Notes: generated by a model not told the origin, from the sequence alone. 64,000 bases of DNA from Sciurus carolinensis (GCF_902686445.1 NC_062217.1:84997758-85061757); one strand, 5' to 3'. Shown: positions 23,602 to 36,220, numbered from the stretch's first letter. A program made the numbers and translations.

Positions 23602-23730
23602 AGAAGGAGAAGGAGGAGGAGGAGGAGGGAAGAAGGAAGAAGACAGCAGAAGAAAGGAGGAGGAGGAGGAGGAGGAAGAGGAGGAGGAGGAGGAGGAGGA
23701 GGAGGAGGAGAGGAGAAGTTGTTGTTGTTG
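23602..23730 (+). repeat. (GGA)n/(GAA)n purine microsatellite with a GTT block
   Basis: Over 100 bases of GGA/GAA/AGG units growing from the tail of the B1-ID element, ending in a short GTTGTTGTTG. It yields false poly-serine and poly-leucine frames on the minus strand and is a plausible triplex-forming tract. Confidence 0.9.
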
Positions 23731-24959
23731 AAGTTGCTCCCAGGTCATTTTTATGCTGCACTAAGATTTGAGAACAAATACATGTTGCAAATTCTATTCT
23801 GAAATTTTTTTTAAAAACTTCACTATTCATTTGAAATGTAAGGAATAAGGAGTATTACCTAATTGCATTTGTCCTTGAGCTCATCTAGACACGTTTTGGT
23901 CAATCACTATTTACCACAGATAAAATGACTAAAAAGCAGAAAAACAGATCACTAAGAACCATTAGATTGTAACATCTCAGTAACAATAATGGAAGCAAGA
24001 GCAATCAGAAATCTTCAAAATACTGAGTATAGATAATTATCAATACAGAATTTTGTGTCCTGAGAAATTATCTTTAGAGAAAAATTTGAAATAAAGAGGT
24101 ATCTTGATGAATTAATAACAGGGAGTGTTTAGTACTAATAGATACCACTAAAACTTTTATAAGATGTATTCAGGTAAAGGGGCAATGTTCTCTGAAGGAA
24201 TGACTGAGAAGCAGGAAGGAATGGTGTAAAAATAACTTATTTAAACTATGGGAAAAACTAAACAAATGTTTGTCTTTGAGTCAATATCAGTGTCTGATTT
24301 TTAAAAATAAGAAAATATTGGATGAAAATAACATGGAAGTTGGAAAAAGAGGACAGAGCTGAAGTGTTCTGAGAAGGTGAATTGTTCCAAAGGGAGATGA
24401 GCTATTAACTTGAAATTAAAAAAAAAAAAAGTATGTATTGTAAGATTTCATTCATGAAAATAGAAAGGAAAAATTTCCAATCAGAGGACAAAGAAAAAAT
24501 TAAATGAGCAAATCTTCATAAATCAATGTTTTAAAGGTAAAAGAGAAGGAGAAATACATAGAAAAATCTTGACAAATAGAAATCACCAAGTGAGATTATT
24601 AAAACAAATTGTAATGTATCTATAATCACATTAAAAGTGAACTAATCCATAACCAGAATAAATTACCCAGTAAGTTGTTTTTATATTAACTCAATATCAA
24701 AACAAAGCACATACAAAGAAATGATGCCCAAGACAGGCAAAATCCAGCCATATGCTGCTCACAAAAATCAGACTGAGGCATCTGGACCATGAAAATTGTT
24801 CAAGCAAAGAGATAGAAAAGAAATTCAAATTGTTATAGTTTCAAAATCTATATGCCTCAAACTACAACAAGCAAATATTACTAGAATGGCAGAAAAAGTG
24901 AGAATTTTTTTTAACATTCTGTATAGTATAACACCAAAGTCAGGTATATATGTGGAGGA

Positions 24960-25006
24960 AGAGAGTTCAACACATTTTCTCAAAGAGAAAAAACAAGTCA
25001 AGCAAA
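24960..25006 (+). repeat. 47-bp segment with a second copy 1.3 kb away (source)
   Basis: AGAGAGTTCAACACATTTTC through GTCAAGCAAA. It is collinear with the flanking LINE sequence, so it is probably the original of the copy at 26262-26309. Confidence 0.7.
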
Positions 25007-25524
25007 GAAAAACCCAACAGCAACTATGACTATAGAACTCAAACAACATAACAAGCAAGCTTGGTTTATTGGATATATACAGGATGTATTCAATAATTAG
25101 AAAATATTTATTCTTTTCAAGCAAGTCTCTACATTTAAAAAAATCATATATTCACATTCTCTAAATTTGAGACCAGACATTGCAAAAATATGATCAATAA
25201 AGGTCCCTATATTTGGACATTTTAACACTTCTGAAAAATGGGTCAGGGGATATCATAATGGAAATTTTTAATATTTACACATCATTAATAGAAATACTAT
25301 ATTTAAAAACTTGTGAGAATGGAGCAAAAACAGCACTTCCCCAAAATTTTAAGACAGATGCTTATTCTAGAAAAGAATAAAGACTAAAATCTAAGTATAC
25401 ACTGAAGAAGTTAATAAGAAAAAAGAAGGTAAATAAAAAGAAACAATAAATAACAGAAATTAACTCAATACAAAAACAAAGAAAATGACAAAGAAATGAT
25501 GCTCTGCAAATTTCCAAGTATCTA

Positions 25525-25710
25525 AATCAGTGACTACCAAGCTTTATTTCCAAAAGAATCATCTGGAGGACTTAAAACACGAATTGGTTGGCCACGTCCC
25601 CAAAGTTTCTGATTCGATAGACCAAGGATGGCCCAATGTTTTGCATTTCTATCATATTCTCAACTGATGTTGATGTTGCTGGTCCAAGGACCAAACTTTA
25701 AGGACTTCTG
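25525..25710 (+). mobile_element. MER5A-like hAT element
   Basis: TCAGTGACTACCAAGC, AGAATCATCTGGAGGAC, CCAAAGTTTCTGATTCGATAG, TTTTGCATTTCTATC, GATGTTGATGTTGCTGGTCC and CCAAACTTTAAGGAC follow MER5A from end to end. Confidence 0.75.
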
Positions 25711-26261
25711 ATCTAAGTTAATGCTTTCAATTCTAATCAAACTGGCCATAAAGGTTCTTTTACTTCCTATCATGGAAGACAGTTTACATATGCATTTATT
25801 TTCTCTCCCTTCTGTCTGTCAAAATGTAAACCAAGTAATAATGAGAAGATCAGGAGAGGTTTGTCATGATCAAGTTCTAGAAGAAAACTATGAGACCAGT
25901 GGAGCAAAAATGCACAGTGAAGGAAAGCACAATTTTTTTAATACAAGAAGGGTACTAAGTTTCTCCCGGTAGCAACCTAGGGAGGATCAGAATTAATCTA
26001 GGATATGTTGATATCAGACTAATGAGAAAAGACAGAGAAAGTAGAGCAAAAAGTTATCAGTGAAATACACACGACAATAATTGGGCTTCAAGTCCCTTAA
26101 GGATCTGTGGCGAGACAGATATACAAATGAAGATGATAATTGTCAAACCCAGTCAAGCTGGATGATTAGGAACATTGGGAAAGGATTTTACATAAGATTT
26201 AGAATTTCACCTACTCCTGAAAACTGCCCTATGTGTAACTACCCTGTGTATGTGTTGAGGG

Positions 26262-26309
26262 AGAGAGTTCAACACATTTTTCTCAAAGAGAAAAAAAAAG
26301 TCAAGCAAA
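26262..26309 (+). repeat. 48-bp direct copy of a LINE segment
   Basis: Differs from 24960-25006 by one base and one extra T. The flanks are unlike those of the source, apart from about 12 loosely similar bases upstream (TATGTG..GAGG). Confidence 0.7.
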
Positions 26310-27639
26310 AAACACAAGTAGTGTGTGTTTCTTTTTTATTTTCTTTCTTTTTTGTTCTTTGTTTGATTTTTATGTTTCTAATACATCCTCTTCCAAAGCA
26401 TTTTGTATCATTCATGAATACTAAAACCTACTGAAGTGCTAAGGAAAATACTCATTTTAAGTTCCTTATTTTAAAAATAAAATTTTACATGTAATCATAG
26501 TTTCAGTGGGTAAACAGCAGATAATACTAGAAATATTTTGTTAGCAAAAGATACTCAAGTAACATATTTTTTAAAGGAATGTATTTTCACTCCAAAGACC
26601 ATGAAGTCCAGAAACACCTAACCCACATCCTAAACCCCTGTAGATGTCCGATATTAAAAGATTAAAAATGAATTTGTCAACATATAACTTGAATGGAAAA
26701 GTTAAAAGTATTAACTTTCAAACAACAATAAGATAGTTGTATTTGTGGTATTTATATTTCTTTAAATCTTGCTCTAAATTATTCTTAATTGCAAGGTCAT
26801 AGGACAATGGAGGAATATAAAAATATCCTCTCTTATATTTTACCAATAAGGTAAAGGAGACCCAAAGGTATTAAATTAATCCATTAATTATTGAGCTCTT
26901 ATTTCAATACAGATTTTTAATTAATTTTTTATTTGTTCTAATTAGTTTTAATGTAAAGAGAAAACTTAATAACAATTAGATTTTTACATGATATTATAAA
27001 AATAAATTTGGCTTATTTAGAGAGGAGCCTTTGTTTGATTATAGTTGGCACCAATCTTCTTAAGTGAAATTTAACGAAGGTAAATTCATGTGTGCTGGTT
27101 TTAAAAACACAAAACTGTGAGTGACCACAAACATCTATGAGATCATCTCACTTTTTTTACTTTTTAGGAAGAAATTGGCAGAGGGTATATGACACTTTTG
27201 TTTGTTTGTTTTTAAATGCCTGCGGCATTCAGTTGTCTCATATTGCTAAGCTTCTCTCTTTCTTCTTCCCAACATTCTCTACAGCTTCTCCCTCTGCCAG
27301 GGTTGCAGGGGGTGCAGAGGTATAATCTTGGTGTCCTCCATTTTTTAGACTTTACTTTGAGAAATTAGATTTTCTGATTAGTCTACCAAGAAAGCTGATT
27401 TTACTTGTCATTTTCCTCAACAAAAGACTAACCTACCTCATATATTTAGGTTTCTTAGGGTTTTAAGTTCATTGAAATGCGTTCCTGCTCTAGAATAATC
27501 TTATCTCCAATGGCTTCCCAACACACCTGTGTGCATCGAAACTGAAATTCCGGGCCTTCAAGCGTTTTGAGCATCTTATATTTCCTTCCTACTTCTTAAT
27601 ATTTCTGTTGGGTTGAATACAGATGAGATACTTGTGTAC

Positions 27640-27656
27640 TAGTGCCACCTATTGTT
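27640..27656 (-). promoter_or_regulatory. Weaker CTCF-like motif
   Basis: The minus strand reads CAACAATAGGTGGCACT, which keeps the AGGTGGCACT half of the CTCF core but has a poor 5' half. It has the same orientation as the stronger site near 17830. Confidence 0.35.
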
Positions 27657-28423
27657 GAAAAAGTAGATGTGAATGTGACTCTTGCTAATTAGACTACAAA
27701 TTGAACTAATATTGGCTTTAAGACTATCAAATGATAGAACCACAATTTTTTTTTTTAACCTTTTATTCAATTGCTACTGGAAGAAAGATACTAAGTAGTT
27801 GTGTTTTATATTTGCTTTTATTTAAGATAAAGTCTATTTTCATTTTTGCCACATTCAATTGGACTAATTTATGAGAATAGTGAGCATAAACACACATTCC
27901 AAGCACAGAGAAGACATTAAAATTCATATGAAAAAATAGATGTTAAATAATGAAGCATACCACATATATAGAGGTAAAGTTGTCAGTATTAACCCCATTA
28001 ATATGCACAATTTTATGTGTTCATGTATGTGTTAAAAAATCAATTTTAAAAAAATTTAAAGTATTTTACATTGATACCAACTTAAACTATAATAACATAG
28101 ACATATTCGGATAAGTTTTCATTTAAACTCCAAGAGTTGTCTTGAATAAGATTTTAAAGATATAATTTTTAAACAAAACTTCTCTCCATAGTTGCCTTCA
28201 AAATTCAAACAAAATGAAACATTCATTTTTATTTTCTACTCCCAGGAACTGAAAATGTTAAATGGTAAGAAAATAAGAATCATGAGGAAAGATGAATAGC
28301 ACTAGGGTTATTTACAACCTACCATGGTCCTTTTAACTTTGGGTTCTAGGAAAAATCGACAACAGGATTACCCATGGAAAAAGAGGTCAAAAACTGTACT
28401 CTAATAGTGTACACACAGTGCCC

Positions 28424-28435
28424 GCCGCCATCTTG
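28424..28435 (-). promoter_or_regulatory. Strong YY1 motif in intergenic DNA
   Basis: The plus strand reads GCCGCCATCTTG, so the minus strand carries CAAGATGGCGGC, a full YY1 consensus. It sits in AT-rich DNA 21 kb upstream of MICU2, in a small island with two extra CG dinucleotides (CCCGCCGCC). I do not recognise the surrounding sequence as a repeat, although YY1 sites of this form also occur in LTRs. Confidence 0.5.
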
Positions 28436-28782
28436 AACTCCTAATCCTGAAAGCAATGTCAAGCACTCACACAGTCTAAACATGTCCTTTAAGCCAATTT
28501 CCTTCCCAAATTAAAAGTACCTTTTGAAATATCCTTAACAAATTCTCAATCATATTTTTCTTGAACATTTCCTGAGAAACTTATGGCCTCCAAAGGAAGC
28601 CCATTCCATTATTGAGCATTTATAACTGTTTTGAAAATCATCTTCAAATTAAATAAAAATAGAAATGACTTCTACTTGCTTAGAAAGTCTTAAGTACTTC
28701 AAGCAAAATTATTTTCCAATTCATGGCTTCCCAAGTAGCCCTCTAGTTTGACTTTTCTATCCAAATATGATTGAAATATGTT

Positions 28783-28922
28783 TTTTAACTTTTTTGTCGT
28801 TGTTGTAGATAGACACAATACCTTTATTTCACTTATTTATTTTTATGTGGTCCTCAGGATCAAACCCAGTGCCTCATACATGCTAGGCAAGCACTCTACC
28901 ACTGAGCCACAATCCCAGCTCC
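28783..28922 (-). repeat. STRID-type SINE, inverted
   Basis: The squirrel tail (TTGTAGATAGACACAATACC, TTTATTTCACTTATTTATTT) precedes an inverted ID body (GGATCAAACCCAGTGCCTC, CTACCACTGAGCCACAATCC). Confidence 0.9.
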
Positions 28923-29013
28923 TGAAATACTTTTATGTAATTATATTTTACAATCTTTCAATGACCCTTTATGATATATAAACCCCACCCGCAACAAGAC
29001 TCCATTCAGTGAA

Positions 29014-29345
29014 CAGTTAAGAGTTATCCCTCAGGATCCATGAGGGATAGGCTCCTGGACACTCTCCAACCCTTGGGTTCCAAAACCTGTAGATGCTCAA
29101 GTTCTTTATATAAAATGGTGTAGTATTTGCAAAGAACTTATGCATATCCTTCTGCATACTTTATCATCTCTTGGGTACTTATACCTGATACAATATAAAT
29201 GCCATGTAACACCTTATTGTTAAACCTTACTGTTTATGGAATAATGACCAAGAAAAAAGTCTGTACATGTTCAGTACAAACACAACTATTTTTTCAAATA
29301 TTTATGTGAAGATGTGGAACCCATTAGTGCAAAAGGCCAATTGTA
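29014..29345 (+). mobile_element. MER2 DNA transposon (TcMar-Tigger)
   Basis: Nearly full length: TATCCCTCAGGATCC, TAGATGCTCAAGTTCTTTAT, ATAAAATGGTGTAGTATTTGC, TGTACATGTTCAGTACAAAC and GGAACCCATTAGTGC, ending AAAAGGCCAATTGTA. Nonautonomous, no coding capacity. Confidence 0.85.
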
Positions 29346-30289
29346 ATTCTTCAGATTAGGCCAAGAGGGGACTATGCACTCCTTTCCCTTGAATCCTTAA
29401 ATCTTTTCTTACCCTTTTAATGTTTTTCTATTTTGTATATGTTTTCCTTAGTAGACACAGTTACATCTAGTTAAATGCTAATGCTTTTGTTTCTTTTTCT
29501 CCAACTATGAAGCATTGATTTTAAATGTGGATAATACAGTATTTCTATAGTATAAAAAGGGCTGGACATATTCTTTCTCTGTCAAATTCATGCTTTAGTT
29601 AATAATCTTCATCTCTGAGCTCAAGAACATAGGCCTGCCTGCTCTCCAAAATTCCACACATGCATTTTCACTACTGCTAGACTTCCCTACAGCAATGTTT
29701 ACAAAAATACTTCAGATACCACAAGACAAAAACAGAATTCTTACTTCCCTCTTCCCGTTATGAGCCTCCTCCTCCATTGCCTCTACCTTTTTCATAACAA
29801 TACCTACATTCTATTCGCTCTAACTTTCCCCTGATCTTCAACACCCTCTCAGCCTCCAGGTTCTTCTGGCTCCTCATCTACCTTATGCTTCAAATTCTCT
29901 TGTTCTCCACATCCTCTGCTCATGTCCTGGGTCTGATCTTTATTTCCTGACCCCTTGGTCATGGTCCTAAAATTACAGATTGTTGATGATTCTCCACTAA
30001 ATAAAGAATGAAGTCCAAACACTTCAATCTAGAGTTCAAAGCAAACTCCCTCATTCTTGGATCCTTAAATGTCTTTTCATTCTTTGAACCATACCCTACA
30101 GGTGTTGGTTTTCTCCCAAAATAAATCCTACTGCACTCAACCACAATACACACCTTTGCTCAAGTAACTTGGATGGTAAGTTCCTTCAGGGAATAACTAC
30201 TGATTGGCATTCTTGCCATTCTTGAATTTCCAGCACAAACTCTACGACCTCGCCATAATTAATCCTGCCTCCAAAATACTCACCAAACA

Positions 30290-30500
30290 CATTGAACCTC
30301 TTCTCCAGCACTTATCCCATTTTTACCTTGTATCAGAGTTCTTTATTATGAGTTTTTCTCCAAAAACTTTAAACTTTAAAGTTCTTGAAATCATGTACTG
30401 TGTCCCATTCATTTCTGTATCATCCTCATATTCTAGCAAAATCCTTCATTCACAGTGAGTGCTGTGTAAATATTTGTAAGAGGAATGAACAAATATCTCC
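30290..30500 (+). mobile_element. L2 3' remnant
   Basis: AAACTTTAAAGTTCTTGAAA, CATGTACTGTGTCCCATTC, TTCTGTATCATCCTCATATT, GTGAGTGCTGTGTAAATATT and AGAGGAATGAACAAAT follow the L2 3' UTR in order. Confidence 0.65.
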
Positions 30501-31228
30501 CTGAAATGAGCAGATTGACATGAGTGAACTTAAGGAAATGTTAAAAGATGTCCTTCCTATTTTCTTCACTTGTTTTTATGCCTAGATACTGATAATAATG
30601 TGCATTACATTCTACTGTGTGCTATGGAAATGAATAAGACAGGCTGGAGGATTTGAGAAAACTGGTTCACACAAAATTTGGCTGACATCAGACAAAAGAA
30701 CCTGACAAAATCTGCCCTTCAGTGAGTCCTCAGAATGCATTATGAAAGTTGCTCTGTTTATAAATGATAAAATTTCATGAAGTTCTGGAACCCTAATGGG
30801 GATACGTGGATGTCTTTTGGAAGCCCTTTGATTGCATAATATATTTCTTGCTTGCTTTGGGGCTCAAAGAATGAGGATGACAGAAAGAACAGAAAAACGA
30901 AAGGGAGGAGGACAGAGAAAAGAAGTTGTAGGGAAAAGTAGTGCAAGAAAATAAAAGGCATGAGAAGCAACTTAAAAGCACTAGAAGTGATTTATAATCT
31001 GCTGGGCGTCCAGCACGTGCATCACTCTGCCCTCAGGCCTCAAGTTGTCTTTGATCTTCCTCATGGCTTGTCTCATCTGCTGCCTGGAGGAGAGAGAAGG
31101 ACCAAGGGTCGGATGTTATTTCTTCTCTTGTTAAACTGCAGGATTTCTCTGCAGTCCTGCTTCCTTACTACTTGAATCAGGGCTAAAATTTATGTATGTG
31201 TGTATGTGTGTGTGTGTGTATAGATTTA

Positions 31229-31312
31229 ATGGGACTGGAAAAGTAGCTCAGTGATAGAATGCTTGCTTAGCATGTACAAGGCTCTGGGTTCAATTCCCAG
31301 CACTACAAAAAT
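31229..31312 (+). repeat. ID SINE
   Basis: ACTGGAAAAGTAGCTCAGTG, TTGCTTAGCATGTACAAGG and CTGGGTTCAATTCCCAGCAC, well preserved. It directly follows a TG-rich run at 31192-31220. Confidence 0.9.
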
Positions 31313-31332
31313 ATATAGAGATTTGAGGGCAC

Positions 31333-31531
31333 TGTTGTGGTTTGAATTATGTCCTCTAAAAAGATATGTTCAAATCATAACCCCCAGTATTAGTCAATGT
31401 GGCCTTATTTGGAAATGGGTCAAATGTCATAAATTTTGCAGATGCAATCAAGTTAAGATAAGATTATACTGGGTTAAAGTGGACCCTAATCTAGTGACTG
31501 ATATCTTTATAAGAAAAGGGAGGAGATTTCA

Positions 31532-31567
<36 letters not shown>

Positions 31568-31802
31568 GACAGTCATGTAATGATGGGGGCAGAGATTAGA
31601 GTGATGCAGTTGTAAGCCAAGGAGCATCCAAGGACTGCCAGACACCACTGGGAGAACAGGCAAGAATTCATCTCTAGAGTCCTCAGAGCCAGCATCGCTC
31701 TGCCCAAACTTTAAATTCAGACTTCCAGCCTCCAGAACTGTGAGAGCATACACTTCAGTTGTTTTGTGGTAATTTGTACAGAAGTCCTAGGAAACTGATA
31801 TA
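31333..31802 (+). mobile_element. MLT1 MaLR LTR containing a (CA)n microsatellite
   Basis: Starts TGTTGTGGTTTGAATTATG and runs through AATGTGGCCTTATTTGG, GTTAAAGTGGACCCTAATC, TGGGGGCAGAGATTAGAGTG, AGACTTCCAGCCTCCAGAAC and a degraded 3' end. A CA tract at 31534-31567 sits where MLT1 has CACACA. Solo LTR, no viral genes. Confidence 0.85.
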
Positions 31803-32039
31803 AGGACTAAGGGTGTTGAGTAATCAGAGATCTCAGACCAGAGAAGAAAACTATAAAAGTTCTCTCCTCCTAAGATAGAAGTTAATCCCCTTGGCTTAAA
31901 TCACTAAACAATGTGGTTTGCTCTACTTAGAAAATATTTTGTAATATTAAGTTCTGGCTGGGCAATTTTGTTTTATTAATGTTTGAAATCCCAACCAGAA
32001 CAAAGACGCTGTCACTGAAGAGAAGAAAGTAGAAGAGTC

Positions 32040-32100
32040 AGCCAATGCTTGGCATCCAGTAGGTGTTTAATAAATACTTGTTGAATGAATACATGGAAAT
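32040..32100 (+). mobile_element. L2 3' end
   Basis: GCTTGGCATCCAGTAGGTG, TTTAATAAATACTTGTTG and AATGAATA form the L2 terminus. Confidence 0.7.
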
Positions 32101-33844
32101 AGAATTATCAGAAAATGTCATAAGACTTAAAAGCAGAACCTCTGATCCCAATCCCTAGAGTATGAGGCTTACGTAGTCTGAGCTGAGTAACTCAAGAACA
32201 TTATGCCTACCACAGGGGAGTCACAAAATTCAAGAATAGCACATCTAACATACAATGTGTATAAAGCAATATTCTATATGGTATTGGAGCAAGGTAAATA
32301 TGCTCAGGTAAATAAAGTATTTTCCTAAGCAAGGGCGTTCTAGTTTGGATCTGTGTATTACTGTAGTATGTACTCGGTGCTCATTAAAAACAAAAAAGTA
32401 ATGAAATGAAAGAACTGGTTATGATATGAGCAAATAATGTTCCATCTTTATAACTTGTCCCCACACTTCACCTCTTCAGTATTTGTGTGTTGCCTCTTCA
32501 CGGAGAAAGTGTGTATTAATTGTCAGAAGGCTTTGTGTGAGATGCTAGGACATTCATTATCACTCACTGGCAGTGTGAGAATTTCCTCTTCCCTGTACCC
32601 AAAGACCCACACACCTTGGCTATACTTGCCCCTTCCATTTCTTTCTCCTCCTATTTAAATACTTTCATCAAAGAAATCACTATTTAAAGATTCTTTTATG
32701 ACTTCCAGTCACCACTAGAATCAAACCTTCATTTCTTCTATAACTCTTGAGTAGCACTTCCAACAGAACTTCCTGAAATGATGCAAATGTTCTGTGTCTG
32801 TACTGTTCAATACAGTAGACACTAGCCACACGTTACCAAACACTCAAAATGTAGCAAATGCAGCTATAGAACTTGATTTAAACTTTATTTTAATTAATTT
32901 AAATTTAAATAGCCACAAGTGATTCTTGCCTACTGTATTGGTCAGTACTGCGCTAGACTATTTTTGGGAAAAGTTCAGTCTTTTTCATTGTCCACCTTGC
33001 CTTCTGCTTCCTTTCCTGTAGACTCCAATGTGACAAGAGATAGTTCAGGGGCATCAATCTACACATACTCTGTCCATTGGTCTTGAAATCTGCAGAATGT
33101 CCCAGGTATTGAAGCATTGTTGCCCCTAGTCTGTCCAGTGGAAAATATTTGGGGAATTTATAAAGTTGCAAAGAAACCCACCATGCAACCATTTGGATGG
33201 ATAATCCATTGCTGAAAGGAATTTTATCACAAGAATGAATTACCCTGGCTCCACCTGGAATTTTCATCTGATATTTCCAGTGGCTTATGATAATGTCAGT
33301 CAGTTGACATTTCTTAACAGCCATTATGTACAGAGCGGATTTCTAAATTCTTAAAAAAAAAAAAAAAGGCACTTTTCAGGAGGGGTTTCCTTCTAACTGG
33401 GAAAAATCGATCACTCACAAAGACATAAAAATGAAATATTCAGGATGCATTTGTTTGTCATCCTACTTTTGCTCATTTATTTCATCTCCTCCTATAAACC
33501 AAGCTTCTTAAAGACAGACTCCATGCCTCTATAGAATCTTCCATTCTCAGTCTAAACTCTTGCTGCATCAAATTTGTCAGAGCTTCTTAGAAATTCAATC
33601 TCCACCTTATTCTTACAGAACCTGAACTTGCATTTGAACAAGGTGCCAGGTCACATGTATGTATATTACATAATTAAAAAGCACTGATCTAAACTATTCA
33701 AAATTGTCTACAATGATTCCATTAAGTATGTGTGCTTGTTAGAAAGGTAGTGATAGACTGGTCTTCAGCTTGTATTATATTTTACGGAATATTTAAATTT
33801 TTGTAAAAAGCTCATCAATTAATTAATTATAGCATATTTTAGAA

Positions 33845-34030
33845 GTAGTGTATTGTGTGGAAAGAGAGTTAAATTGAGACTAGAAAAACCTGAATTTTCT
33901 ATTTTGGATTTAATAATTATCTATTCATATAACTTTGAACATGCCATTCATTTTGTTAGGTTTCATTTATTTTTTAATTTCTATTAATTCATGTATATAA
34001 AATGAGGGTTTTCTACTAGTTGTTTTCAAA
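33845..34030 (+). repeat. MIR
   Basis: The order GGAAAGAGAG..., AACCTGAATTTTCTATTTTGG, AACTTTGAACATGCCATTC, GTTAGGTTTCATTTATTTT and ATATAAAATGAGGG matches a diverged MIR. Confidence 0.5.
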
Positions 34031-34654
34031 CAGGTCCACAACATTTTAGAATTTCACAAGAATTATGATAATACCTCAAATAATTTTTGTATATAAAAAA
34101 GTTTAACATTGGAATTATCCATTTAATTATGATAAGGTTACCTGGAATTTTCTTTTAAACTCCCACATCTTCATTGTTTGACCAGATTGAAGTAAAGATT
34201 TACCCTGTTTCAGACATAGGAGAAATTCTCTCATTTTAAGACTTCCGGAATTAATATGGAACTAATATTTAACAGTCCTGACTGCAAATGATCCAAATCC
34301 TTGGATCGTTAAGCTGTTGTATGAGCCTGAGTCCCTTCAGTCAGTAGAGATTAGGAACAGCAAGTCACCCTTTTCTGAAAAGAGTCTTTTATACAGACTT
34401 TACCATGGATTTGTTGTCAGTCAGCTTCAGACGAGACCCTCCAGGAATGGCACAGAGGCTACGTGTAGGCAATGTAATAGAAGAAGGAAGTAAAATATGA
34501 CAAAAAAAAAAAAAAACAAAGGTGATTCACTTCACAGTATTGCCTAGAGTCAAAGTTCTTTCCAGTCAGACACAAAAAGAAAATGGGTGGTTTTTCCTCT
34601 GCTCACATCTCTGTCCCGCTTATTTCTTTCTTGGACTCTGCTTGTGAATATGAA

Positions 34655-34734
34655 GCTTTTTTCCCCCAGTGCTGGGGATGGAACCCAGGGGCTTCACACT
34701 TGGCACTTAACCACTGAGCTATGTCCCCAGCCCC
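34655..34734 (-). repeat. ID SINE, inverted
   Basis: GTGCTGGGGATGGAACCCAG, CACTTAACCACTGAGCTATG and TCCCCAGCCCC. Confidence 0.9.
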
Positions 34735-36195
34735 TGACCTCCCTTTTCTGTTTGACTTCAGTATAGTCACTGTTTTGTAAAATCAAAAACGGATTTGTCC
34801 CCACTAGGGATACCTGAAAACATTCCAGTCTCTCAATGTTCTAAGGTCTTAGTAAAGACTATATTTAAATACCACACTGCATTTCATAGAAAATGTGATT
34901 TTTTTCCTTTAAGAGTTTGTTCCCACATCCCCTACTTACACCAAACATACTTTCAAGTATAATAAAAGCTTTACCTGCCGAGGCAGCAAATCTGGCTATG
35001 ATTAAAAGGGAGGAAACATTTTATACAAGAAAATGTGTTATTTAGTTAAAGCGCAAATATGAAAAACCATGAAAGGTGATAACAAGATATAATTGTGTTT
35101 TTATTTACTGAACAAGCTGTTGGAAGAAAAATTGTTTTAACTATGAACTTACTATATTTGAATACATTTTTAATGTTTCACATAGTGACTGCTGTGGAGC
35201 CTGTAAAAATAACTTTAAATTCCCATGTCAAGTGGAGCGTGAAGATTTGGTTTCATTTTCAAAACTGCTCTGTTGAGAAATATGCCCTAAAAAGCAATTC
35301 TCATTTTACTCCCAACAGCTGCCGGCGAATTATAAAATGTATTTAACTCAATCTGAAATTTAGAATTTTGATCTCTGAAGAAAGTGTTTTGGAAGAGTCT
35401 TACACATGCAAGGAAAAGGATTTAAAACTTAGATAAAGCTTCGGAAAGTGAGAAGCTCTGTGAAATTTTAACAAAGGATCACTTCCCACCCACCCCCGAC
35501 CAAGAATGCTTCAGATCTATACTATACAATTTAATTCTTTATATATTGTCTTCTACATGTTAGAGTAATGCTTTATTTCTGAATTTTAAATCTAGGAACA
35601 TAGACAAAAAGATACTTAATACGAATTCAAGTAAACATTTTTTTCATACATAAACAAATGTTACAAACATACATATATGTGGCCATATATATTTACATCT
35701 TCTGACTACCCATAATAACCAAGCTTTCAAACAGTGTATCTTTCTGAAGTTGCTGATAGCCCTTTAGGAGTTATTATCTAATAAGGACCCAGAGCTATAG
35801 TGATTTTTCAAAGCCCATCCCAGGGGAACATCACAGATCTACAGGAAAGTATGCAAATGATCTAGTTTATAGCATCTTCTATCTGAACTGGGGGACTGTC
35901 GGATGCATAGCTACCTTCCCATCTAATACTGGCAGGCTTCAGATAGGGCTAATGCCACAGCCTTATCTGCACTTGGAGTGAGCAGTAATTCATCACTGTC
36001 ACCATCTCTGAAAAAAATCACAATACAGTGTTGCAGTATTATCTTTTTCTCTGCAGCCTTGATAATTTTAGTATTTACACCAGGGAAAAATCAATAAATG
36101 GTATATTAATAAAAGACGTCCCATGTACTATCTCTCTGACCTATCTCCTTTCACTTTATTAAAAGATTTTCAATGAAATTTATAAATACTATACA
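34735..36195. other. Unique intergenic DNA, possibly conserved at 35830-36070
   Basis: The part at 35830-36070 is less AT-rich and holds GATA-type cores (AGATAGGG, CTTATCTG) and GCAGTAATTCATCAC, but nothing proves function. Confidence 0.3.
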
Positions 36196-36220
36196 TTTGT
36201 GGAAAGAGAGCTAAATTGAG

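Larger units (their letters stand above)
22900..25510 (+). mobile_element. Ancient L1/HAL1-like LINE remnant
   Basis: In order, the region follows old L1 sequence: TGACTGCGAGTTTTCCAGAAC, an ORF1-distal part with AATGGAAGCAAGAGCAATC and AGAATTTTGTGTCCTGAG, then ORF2-like parts (TATGCTGCTCACAAAAATCAG, AGAGTTCAACACATTTTC, TTCTTTTCAAGCAAG, ATAAAAAGAAACAATAAAT). It is full of stops and small indels and has no coding capacity. A B1-ID element and a purine microsatellite interrupt it at 23405-23712. Confidence 0.6.
26310..28780. other. AT-rich unique DNA
   Basis: No SINE, LTR or coding sequence in about 2.5 kb. It contains the weaker CTCF-like site at 27640 and the YY1 motif at 28424, listed separately. 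Confidence 0.45.

Noticed and set aside
23533..23830. Serine- and leucine-rich minus-strand frames
   Set aside because: These are frames of the GGA/GAA microsatellite beside a B1-ID element.
33856..36220. 23-bp near match (TGTGGAAAGAGAG.TAAATTGAG) at 33856 and 36198
   Set aside because: The first lies at the start of a MIR and the second may be a MIR fragment cut by MER2, so shared repeat ancestry is a simpler explanation than a copy event.
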